In this document: in pieces, positions 43,041-50,331 of the stretch | How the letters are laid out: every line of letters begins with the position of its first letter | Numbering within the stretch: the stretch's first letter is position 1 | Assembly (NCBI RefSeq): GCF_002303885.1 | Contig: NZ_MRCM01000005.1 | Location: 186,001-250,000, forward strand | Length of the DNA stretch: 64,000 nt | Origin: Flavobacterium sp. ACN2 | GTDB taxonomy: Bacteria; Bacteroidota; Bacteroidia; Flavobacteriales; Flavobacteriaceae | Reading direction: 5' to 3' | The notes under the pieces: model-generated | Told to the model about the DNA's origin: nothing | Database searches by the model: none | What the model saw: only the letters and a program-made list of their open reading frames with translations | Program-made: the position numbers and the translations under genes

Positions 43041-46037
43041 ATGAAAAATTCATTCATAAAAATTAGTTTATACGCCGCTTTTATATTTTTAATTACCAAT
43101 TGCGCATCCAAAAAAAATAATGGCGCAACAGATGATAAAAAGGATATTCCTTTACAAGACACTGTTGTTTATGTACCAAAAAACACTTCAGAGAAAAAAA
43201 ACTTCTTTAAAGATTCTGATAAAGAAACCGCTTGGGTTGACAGCATTTACAGTAAAATGACCGTACAGGAAAAAATCGGGCAATTGTTTATGGTTTCTGC
43301 CTATTCCAACAAAGATTCTGTACACGTGAACCAAATCAGTAAACTGATTGAAGATTATAAAATAGGAAACGTTATTTTCTTTCAAGGCGGGCCAGTTCGT
43401 CAGGCGAAATTGACCAACTTATATCAATCGAAAGCTAAAGTTCCTTTGATGATCGGAATCGATGCCGAATGGGGATTAGCCATGCGATTAGATTCAACTT
43501 ATCGTTATCCTTGGAATATGACTTTGGGCGCTATTCAGGATTTAAACTTAATTGAAAATGTGGGAAGAAATATGGCAGCCGAAAACAAACGAATCGGTGT
43601 TCATTTTAACTTTGCACCAGTTTTAGATATTAACACCAATCCGAAAAATCCAATTATCGGAAACCGTTCTTTTGGCGAAGATAAAGTCAATGTAACCGAA
43701 AAAGCTCTTGCTTTAATGAAAGGCATACAAGGAAATGGCGTTTTCTGCACCGGAAAACACTTTCCTGGACATGGCGATACTTCAACCGATTCGCACCACG
43801 CCTTGCCTACCGTTAATTTTTCTAAAGAACGTATGGAATTGGTCGAACTATATCCGTACAAGAAACTGTTTGACGAAGGCCTGGCTTCTGTTATGGTGGC
43901 GCACCTTAATATTCCGAGTTTAGAATCGCAGCCAAATTGTCCTTCTTCGGCTTCTTATAATGTGGTTACCAATCTGCTTCAAAAAGAATTAGGTTTCAAC
44001 GGATTAATTTTTACAGATGGTTTGGCGATGAAAGGCGCTGCCAATTTTAAAGGTCCTGGAGATCTAGAAATCGCTGTTATTTTAGCAGGAAACGATATTT
44101 TGCTTTGTCCAGAAAATGTACCTGTTGCTTTTCAGAAACTGGAAGTTGCTTACAATGAAAAAGTAATTACAGAAGAACGATTGGCGCATTCGGTTAAAAA
44201 AATTCTTCATTTTAAATACAAAGCAGGACTGAACAAATACAAACCAATCGATTTAAACAATTTATACAATGATTTGAATCCGTCGCAAAATGATGCTTTG
44301 CATTATAAGTTGTATGAAAATGCGATTACGGTTTTAAAAAACGAAAAAGAAATTCTTCCGATAAAAGATTTAAGTGAAAAAATTGCTTACGTAAAACTAG
44401 GCGAAGACACGAACAGCGCTTTTATTTCTACGCTAAAAAAATATACTGAAATTACAGAAGTGAAAGACACGAATCTTGACAGTCTAAATAAAGAATTGAG
44501 AAAATTTGACAAGGTAATTATCAGCTATCATAAAGTAAATAAAGCTTGGGAAAAACAAGAATTCACATTACAAGAAATGCTTTGGCTGAAAGAAATTGCA
44601 AAACACAACAAAGTGATTTTGGACATATTTGCAAAACCATATTCGTTATTATCAATCAACAATTTTGATGATATTGAAGGATTGGTGGTTTCGTATCAAA
44701 ACTCAGATATTAGTCAGGTTGTTTCGGCAGGATTGCTTTTTGGTGCTATTGAAGCCAAAGGAAAATTGCCTGTTTCAATCAATGATGCTTTTCATGTAAA
44801 TGATGGTTTGACCACCGAAAAACTAAATCGTCTTGCTTTTACAGCTCCAGAAAATGTAAATATGAATCCGGCAATTTTATCCAAAATTGATGCTGTGGCA
44901 CAAAAAGCAATTGATGGAAAAATGGCGCCTGGAATGCAGGTTTTGGTGGCTAGAAAAGGAAATGTAATTTTTCAGAAATCGTACGGAGCCCAAACTTATG
45001 ATAATGGCAAGAAAGTAACCGATTCAGATTTATACGACGTGGCTTCGATTTCAAAAATGATTTCGACACTACCAAATGTGATGCAATTGTATGATAAAAA
45101 TAAAGTAGAGCTGGATACCAAACTGAAAGATATGTTGCCTTTTTTTGCTAAAACAAACAAAGAAAACATCACTTTCAAAGATCTCCTAAATCATTATGCA
45201 GGACTTCAAGCTTGGATTCCGTTTTACAAAGCGACGTTAGACAGCAACAATCAGCCTTCTGAAAAATACTATCGAAAAGCAGCCGAAAACGGTTTTACAA
45301 CAAAAGTTGCCGACAATCTTTATATTCGAAACGATTATCATGATACGATTATGAAAATCATTGCTGAAAGTCCTGTAGCTCTGAAAAAAGAATACAAATA
45401 CAGCGATTTTACTTTTATCATTTTAAAAGAATATTTAGAAAGAAAAACACATAAAAAATTAGAAGAGCTGAGTCAAGAAAATTTCTACAGCACTCTAGGA
45501 ATGACTAATACGCTTTATAATCCGCTAGATAAATTTAACAAAAGTAATATTGCTCCAACTGAAATTGATAACTATTTCAGACATCAAGTCATTCAAGGTT
45601 ATGTACACGACATGGCCGCGGCAATGGAAGGCGGAGTTGCAGGTCACGCAGGAATTTTTTCTAATGCGATGGATGTTGCCAAAATGATGCAGCTTTATCT
45701 GCAGAAAGGAAATTATGGCGGTATTCAATATTTTTCTCCACAGACTTTTGATGCTTTTAATACGTGTTATTACAAAGATCAAGGCGTTCTAAGAGGTTTA
45801 GGATTTGATAAAAGAGTGCACAAAGGCGGACCAACCTGCGACTGTGTTTCTGAGGCAAGTTTCGGCCACACCGGTTTTACAGGAAACATGGCTTGGGCAG
45901 ATCCAGAAACCGAAATTGTATATGTTTTTCTATCCAACAGAACCTATCCAGAAGTAGTGAATGACGAAAATAAATTAGCCAAAGGAAAAATCAGAGAAGA
46001 AATTCAACAGATCATTCAAGACGCGATAATAAGATAA
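43041..46037 (+). CDS. GH3 beta-N-acetylglucosaminidase (NagZ-type) fused to beta-lactamase-fold hydrolase
   Basis: A 998-residue lipoprotein. Signal LYAAFIFLITNCASKKNN puts the lipid cysteine at residue 21. Residues about 65-400 are GH3 with the NagZ signature K239-H-F-P-G-H-G-D-T-S-T-D-S-H252 (catalytic His/Asp dyad) and a nucleophile candidate D326 in IFTDGLAMKGA. A GH3 C-terminal-like domain follows to about 600. Residues about 610-990 form a class-C beta-lactamase-like domain with S669-I-S-K672, YSDFTFIIL and FGHTGFTGN. In Bacillus NagZ and AmiE are separate proteins made from one operon; here both functions seem joined. Role: release of GlcNAc from muropeptides, and stem-peptide removal by the second domain (inferred). 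Confidence 0.92.
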   Translation: MKNSFIKISLYAAFIFLITNCASKKNNGATDDKKDIPLQDTVVYVPKNTSEKKNFFKDSDKETAWVDSIYSKMTVQEKIGQLFMVSAYSNKDSVHVNQISKLIEDYKIGNVIFFQGGPVRQAKLTNLYQSKAKVPLMIGIDAEWGLAMRLDSTYRYPWNMTLGAIQDLNLIENVGRNMAAENKRIGVHFNFAPVLDINTNPKNPIIGNRSFGEDKVNVTEKALALMKGIQGNGVFCTGKHFPGHGDTSTDSHHALPTVNFSKERMELVELYPYKKLFDEGLASVMVAHLNIPSLESQPNCPSSASYNVVTNLLQKELGFNGLIFTDGLAMKGAANFKGPGDLEIAVILAGNDILLCPENVPVAFQKLEVAYNEKVITEERLAHSVKKILHFKYKAGLNKYKPIDLNNLYNDLNPSQNDALHYKLYENAITVLKNEKEILPIKDLSEKIAYVKLGEDTNSAFISTLKKYTEITEVKDTNLDSLNKELRKFDKVIISYHKVNKAWEKQEFTLQEMLWLKEIAKHNKVILDIFAKPYSLLSINNFDDIEGLVVSYQNSDISQVVSAGLLFGAIEAKGKLPVSINDAFHVNDGLTTEKLNRLAFTAPENVNMNPAILSKIDAVAQKAIDGKMAPGMQVLVARKGNVIFQKSYGAQTYDNGKKVTDSDLYDVASISKMISTLPNVMQLYDKNKVELDTKLKDMLPFFAKTNKENITFKDLLNHYAGLQAWIPFYKATLDSNNQPSEKYYRKAAENGFTTKVADNLYIRNDYHDTIMKIIAESPVALKKEYKYSDFTFIILKEYLERKTHKKLEELSQENFYSTLGMTNTLYNPLDKFNKSNIAPTEIDNYFRHQVIQGYVHDMAAAMEGGVAGHAGIFSNAMDVAKMMQLYLQKGNYGGIQYFSPQTFDAFNTCYYKDQGVLRGLGFDKRVHKGGPTCDCVSEASFGHTGFTGNMAWADPETEIVYVFLSNRTYPEVVNDENKLAKGKIREEIQQIIQDAIIR

Positions 46038-46039
46038 AA

Positions 46040-46135
46040 ATTCCAAAATTTAAATCCCAATTCCAAAACCAAAAAATCTCAAATCTATATTCTATATTCT
46101 AAAATCTAAAATTCTAACCCTATCTAAAATATCAA
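46040..46135. repeat. AT-rich repeat tract (AAATTCC / CTATATTCT type)
   Basis: The spacer between the GH3 fusion and the NagX-like gene consists of AATTCCAAAATTTAAATCCC and TATATTCTATATTCTAAAAT words like those at 2972-3180. No other signal is seen. Confidence 0.5.
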
Positions 46136-46139
46136 CCCA

Positions 46140-47411
46140 ATGACAAAAGAACGTTTAACCTCACTCGATGTCTTTAGAGGATTTACCATTCTCTTAATGA
46201 CGATTGTCAATAATCCGGGAAGCTGGTCATCTATTTACCCGCCTTTAGAACATGCTGAATGGCATGGTTGCACGCCTACTGATCTAGTTTTCCCGTTTTT
46301 TGTTTTTATTATGGGAACGGCTATTCCGTTTGCAATGCCTGTAAAACATTTTGACGGAAGTGTTTTCAATAAAATTTTAGTTCGATCGCTTCGTATTTTC
46401 TGTTTAGGATTGTTTTTAAGTGTTTTCAGCAGAATTCATTTATTTGGTTTAGAAGGAATTCCGTTATTAGGATTGCGATTAATAATTGCTTTTGCGGTTG
46501 CGTATACCCTTTTAGGAAACTTTTCAATGAAAGTCAAAACCATTCTTGCCATTGGTGTGTTTCTAATCCTTATTTCATTATCATTTAGCGGACTTGAACA
46601 TTTTGAAGACACGAGAATTCCAGGTGTTTTACAGCGAATTGCCATTGTGTATTTCTTTACTTCTATTTTGTATTTAAAGACTAATTTAAAGACACAGCTT
46701 TTGGTTTTAGCAGGGCTTTTAGTTGGATATTGGCTTGTAATGGCTTTTGTTCCCGTTCCCGGATTTGGTCCTGCCAATTTTGATAAAGGAACCAATCTTG
46801 CCGCTTGGATAGACGATACGCTTTTGAACGGACATTTATGGGCATCTTCTAAAACTTGGGATCCAGAAGGAATTTTGAGCACTTTGCCAGCCATTGGAAC
46901 CGGAATTTTAGGAATGTACATTGGTCAGCTGTTAAATTTATCTGTTGATAAAATGGAAATCGTAAAAAAGACCGCCATTGCTGGAACTGCTTTAGTAATT
47001 GGAGGTTTAATTTGGAACATCTTCTTCCCGATCAACAAATCGCTTTGGACAAGTTCTTATGTTTTATATACAGCCGGAATTGCAACTTTATGTTTAACGC
47101 TTTTGTATTATATAATCGATATTAAAGGACATAAAAAATGGACGAAATTATTCCTGATCTGGGGAGTTAACCCGATGATTGTGTTTTTCTTTTCTGGAAT
47201 AATTCCGAGAGTTTTAAGTGCTATAAAAGTAGCCGATCCCGAAAAAGCAGGTGAAGAAATTGGACTTCAAGCCTATATTTATAATCATGGTATTGTTCCT
47301 TGTTTTGAAAACCCATTAAATGCATCACTCGCTTATGCTTTATCTTATGCTCTTTTCTGGTCGTTTATCTTATGGATTTTCTACAAAAAGAAACTGATTT
47401 TTAAAGTGTAA
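46140..47411 (+). CDS. nagX: NagX-like membrane protein (heparan-alpha-glucosaminide N-acetyltransferase-like, DUF5009)
   Basis: A 423-residue protein with about 11 membrane helices. N-terminus RLTSLDVFRGFTILLMTIVN, then HAEWHGCTPTDLVFPFFVFI, LGLRLIIAFAVAYTL, RIPGVLQRIAIVYFFTS, DPEGILSTLPAIGTGILGMY and ILWIFYKKKL: the COG4299/NagX family, relatives of the lysosomal glucosaminide N-acetyltransferase. NagX genes occur in chitin and GlcNAc loci of many bacteria, but their role is not settled; acetylation of an amino sugar at the membrane is one proposal. It closes the rightward arm of the MurNAc locus. Confidence 0.9.
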   Translation: MTKERLTSLDVFRGFTILLMTIVNNPGSWSSIYPPLEHAEWHGCTPTDLVFPFFVFIMGTAIPFAMPVKHFDGSVFNKILVRSLRIFCLGLFLSVFSRIHLFGLEGIPLLGLRLIIAFAVAYTLLGNFSMKVKTILAIGVFLILISLSFSGLEHFEDTRIPGVLQRIAIVYFFTSILYLKTNLKTQLLVLAGLLVGYWLVMAFVPVPGFGPANFDKGTNLAAWIDDTLLNGHLWASSKTWDPEGILSTLPAIGTGILGMYIGQLLNLSVDKMEIVKKTAIAGTALVIGGLIWNIFFPINKSLWTSSYVLYTAGIATLCLTLLYYIIDIKGHKKWTKLFLIWGVNPMIVFFFSGIIPRVLSAIKVADPEKAGEEIGLQAYIYNHGIVPCFENPLNASLAYALSYALFWSFILWIFYKKKLIFKV

Positions 47412-47450
47412 TTAATATTATAATGAATTACCACAACGAGTTACAATTTA

Positions 47451-47623
47451 ATATTCCGTAGGAATATCTGGTCGGTAGAAAAAGAATATATCATTTTGCA
47501 TTGTGTTCCAGAGGAACACCTGATTTTATATAACAGCGTTCCGTTTTACCAATCAAACGTTCCTACGGAACGTATAACCGCAATCCAAATTAAATTCTAC
47601 CGATGAAACATTCCTACGGAATG
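47451..47623. repeat. REP-like cluster of TTCC-NNN-GGAA hairpins
   Basis: Four short palindromes share one plan: ATATTCCGTAGGAATAT (47451-47467), GTGTTCCAGAGGAACAC (47503-47519), ACGTTCCTACGGAACGT (47557-47573) and CATTCCTACGGAATG (47609-47623). TCGGTAGAA (47472-47480) and TTCTACCGA (47595-47603) bracket the inner part as an inverted pair. Such clusters resemble REP/BIME elements. The remaining spacer up to 47830 shows no gene. Confidence 0.75.
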
Positions 47624-47837
47624 AATTGTTTTTGAGAATATATAATCACAATATTTAGCATAAACTTCGCAGAAAAAAATGACGCAGTTAAATGCTTGTT
47701 CAATTTCAGCCAACGGATTAATTGCATCTTATTCATTAAATAAAAAATATTTCAGCCGGACTTAATAGTTTGATTTGGTCATCGTTCTAGCACTTATTTA
47801 GGTAAGATCACTTTTCTTTTTTTCTAAAAATTTTAAG

Positions 47838-47902
47838 AAAAGCAGTATCTTGCCGTACCAATAAAAAGTGTCAGTTTATAAATTATGGATAGTCCGGTTG
47901 AA
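47838..47902. promoter_or_regulatory. MocR-gene start region with direct repeats (autoregulatory site)
   Basis: GTACCA (47855-47860) and GTGTCA (47868-47873) are spaced 13 bp and TAGTCCGG (47890-47897) lies 35 bp from the first, exactly as in the TonB-receptor promoter at 21435-21500. The ATG at 47885 lies within the site, so binding here would block the gene's own expression. Confidence 0.6.
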
Positions 47903-49375
47903 ATTCCTTTTAAAAGCTTTATTCAGCTTAAACCAGAAGAGAGCACTGCTATTTATCTGCAGCTTGTTTTTGAGTTTATCAAAGCCATACAAACGGGTTT
48001 TCTTCCCGAAGGCACCAAACTTCCCGGTACCAGAATTTTATGTAAAGTGCTTTCTGTTAACCGAAACACTTTAATCAAAGCCTTTCAGGATTTAGAATCG
48101 CAAGGCTGGATTGAAACACTTCCGAATAAAGGAACTTTTATCTTATCACAGCAAAAACAAAAAAACAAGGCTGAATTTATTCTTTCGAAAGAACAAAATG
48201 TATCTCAAGATAATATTGGCTTTAGTTTTCAGCGTTCTACTATTCTTGAAAGCCCAATAGAAATCAGTAATCTGCCGTATCAATTTAATGACGGAATGCC
48301 TGATTTAAGATTAGTTCAAACCGATGTTTTGGCCAGATTATATGTTTCGAAATTAAAGAGAAGAAAAACTTCTAAAACCTACGAGCAGATAGAATTGCGT
48401 TCGCATTCGAATTTTAAAACTCATTTTTCTAATTATCTGAATCTTACTCGCGGAATTCGTATTTCAACTTCAAATCTTCTTACGACAAGCAGTCACGAAA
48501 TTGCTTTGTATTTGGTAACAAAAGTGCTTATTGCTCCAGGCGATAAAGTCGTTGTAGCTTCGCCGGGATATTATATGTCAAACATGACGCTGACCAATAC
48601 GGGAGCGCAGATAATTTCTATTCCGGTAAATGAAGACGGAATTGACACCAAACGTTTAAAAGAAATTTGCGAAACAACCAAAATTAGGGTTTTATACTTG
48701 ACATCCAATTATCATTATCCAACCACGATTTCGCTTAGTGCTAAAAAAAGAATCGAAGTTTTGGAATTGGCCAACCAATACGGATTTGTGATTTTGGAAG
48801 ACGATTATGATTTTGAGTTTCATTACGATAATAATCCTGTTTTGCCTTTAGCCGCTTTTGATTCCAATCAGAAAGTGGTTTATATCGGTTCTTTCGGAAA
48901 ATCATTGCCATCAGGATTCAGTTATGGTTTTGTGGCCGCGCCTGCGGAATTTATCAAAGAACTCGAAAAGCATCAAAATATTCTTGAACCGAGAATAGAT
49001 GTCATAAAAGAACAGGTTCTTACTGAATGGATTACCGAGGGGGAAGTGCATCGTCTTTCTAAGAAAAATAAAAAAATCTACAAAGAACGACGCGATCATT
49101 TTGTTTCGATTCTTAACGATAAACTAAAAGATAGAATTAAGTTTAAAATCCCGCCAAGAGGACTGGCAATCTGGGTCGAATGGCTGGATCATTTTAATCT
49201 GGTTCAGTTTCAAAAAGAATGTTCCAAACAGGGTTTATTTCTGCCAAAGACCATTTTATATCAGACCAAAAATCTTACCGCGACCCGTTTAGGATTTGGA
49301 CATTTAGAGAAAGATGAAATGGAAAAAGCAGTTTCTATTTTGAGGGAATGTCTTGAAATAATTTTAGAGAAATAG
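47885..49375 (+). CDS. MocR-type regulator: GntR helix-turn-helix fused to aminotransferase domain
   Basis: A 496-residue protein with an N-terminal GntR winged helix (IYLQLVFEFIKAIQTGFLPE, LPGTRILCKVLSVNRNTLIK, LESQGWIETLPNKGTFIL; residues about 20-90) and a class-I/II PLP aminotransferase-like domain: LTTSSHEIALYLVTKVLI, VVVASPGYYMSNM, YLTSNYHYPTTISLS, ILEDDYDFEFHY and the lysine motif YIGSFGKSLPSGFSYGF. MocR proteins use PLP or an amino compound as effector and often bind direct repeats; PdxR and GabR are model cases. No pdx or gab gene is beside it, but a shared site in front of the TonB receptor suggests a distant target. Confidence 0.93.
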   Translation: MDSPVEIPFKSFIQLKPEESTAIYLQLVFEFIKAIQTGFLPEGTKLPGTRILCKVLSVNRNTLIKAFQDLESQGWIETLPNKGTFILSQQKQKNKAEFILSKEQNVSQDNIGFSFQRSTILESPIEISNLPYQFNDGMPDLRLVQTDVLARLYVSKLKRRKTSKTYEQIELRSHSNFKTHFSNYLNLTRGIRISTSNLLTTSSHEIALYLVTKVLIAPGDKVVVASPGYYMSNMTLTNTGAQIISIPVNEDGIDTKRLKEICETTKIRVLYLTSNYHYPTTISLSAKKRIEVLELANQYGFVILEDDYDFEFHYDNNPVLPLAAFDSNQKVVYIGSFGKSLPSGFSYGFVAAPAEFIKELEKHQNILEPRIDVIKEQVLTEWITEGEVHRLSKKNKKIYKERRDHFVSILNDKLKDRIKFKIPPRGLAIWVEWLDHFNLVQFQKECSKQGLFLPKTILYQTKNLTATRLGFGHLEKDEMEKAVSILRECLEIILEK

Positions 49376-49429
49376 TTTCTAATCTTTTCATCCATTAGGA
49401 TACAAAATGAATATCTATTTCAAACATAA

Positions 49430-49481
49430 CCCGTGGTTTCAGCCACGGGCTATTTTTGAATATAAATGCGTATAAAACAAA
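49430..49481. repeat. CCCGTGG-hairpin repeat (copy 1)
   Basis: CCCGTGG and CCACGGG (49430-49449) form a hairpin followed by GCTATTTTTGAATATA and TGCGTATAAAACAAAA. The same unit recurs at 53822-53877. The rest of the 49376-49851 spacer has no convincing gene; a plus-strand -7-like TAACTTTG lies at 49811-49818, 34 bp before the next start. Confidence 0.65.
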
Positions 49482-49810
49482 AATTGGATGTCTTTTGCTA
49501 AAGCCATTTTTGCAATTTATTACAGTATTATTTCTATTTCCCAGAAACGATGTCTTCCTAATATTTTTATAAACAAAATGGTGATAATTGTCTTCGCTCT
49601 TTTCACTTGTCAAAATAAATTTATAATTATATCAAAATTGTTTTGGTTTTTCAAAACAATAGACAACCAAAGTTAGATTAGTTTTCAAGTTAAATTTTAT
49701 ACTTAACGGTTATAACATTCGAATCTTAAAATATTTGAAAACCAATATTTTACTGATAATTATATAAGTGCTTTTTTTAATCCTATAACATAAAACAGCC
49801 TTTTTAAAAG

Positions 49811-49818
49811 TAACTTTG
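49811..49818 (+). promoter_or_regulatory. -7 element before the membrane protein/LigD unit
   Basis: TAACTTTG matches TAnnTTTG and precedes the ATG at 49852 by 34 bp. A TTG at -33 is not evident. Confidence 0.45.
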
Positions 49819-49851
49819 ATAAAGAGTTTTTAATTCAAAAACAAGGTCAAT

Positions 49852-50331
49852 ATGATTTACACCATTATACAAGTAATTTTAATTTCTATTGTGGCAACAT
49901 CGGCTATGACATGGTTTAGTTATGCTATGTCGGAAAATTTTAAAGAATTGTATAAAGAACCTGTTTTATTGAGTTTTGCTCTAAAAAAAACAAATACAAG
50001 CCTTTCCGAAGAATCTCAGAAAACTTGGGGATGGCTAATACATTACATTATTGGTTTTCTATTTGTTATGGGATATCATATAGTATGGGTAAAGAATATT
50101 TTACCAATTTCTCCACTAAATGCTCTTATATTAGGAGTTATCAGTGGTGTAATTGGCATATTCAGCTGGATTATTATATTTAAAATGACCAATCATCAAC
50201 CCCCAATTGATTTTAAAGGTTATTATATTCAGCTGTTCTTTGCCCATATTATTTTTGCTGTCACGGCAACGGCGCTTTACTCTATTTCATTAACCACTTT
50301 AATTCTTTTGAAAGATTATGTCACTGTCTAA
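49852..50331 (+). CDS. Small membrane protein of unknown function upstream of ligD
   Basis: A 159-residue protein with four predicted membrane helices: IIQVILISIVATSAMTWFSY, HYIIGFLFVMGYHIVWV, ALILGVISGVIGIFSWIII and LFFAHIIFAVTATALYSISL. A soluble loop follows helix 1 (ENFKELYKEPVLLSFALKKT). No enzyme motif is visible and I do not recognise a named family with confidence. Its last codons overlap the start of ligD by 14 bp in another frame, which implies translational coupling, though a role in DNA repair is not suggested by the sequence. Confidence 0.8.
   Translation: MIYTIIQVILISIVATSAMTWFSYAMSENFKELYKEPVLLSFALKKTNTSLSEESQKTWGWLIHYIIGFLFVMGYHIVWVKNILPISPLNALILGVISGVIGIFSWIIIFKMTNHQPPIDFKGYYIQLFFAHIIFAVTATALYSISLTTLILLKDYVTV

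Noticed and set aside
46436-46921. Minus-strand frame of 161 codons
   Set aside because: Antisense to the NagX-like gene; composition (many Pro, Ser, Lys) is that of a shadow frame.
49488-49676. Plus-strand frame of 62 codons in the spacer after mocR
   Set aside because: No promoter, no recognisable protein features, and it lies in repeat-associated AT-rich DNA.
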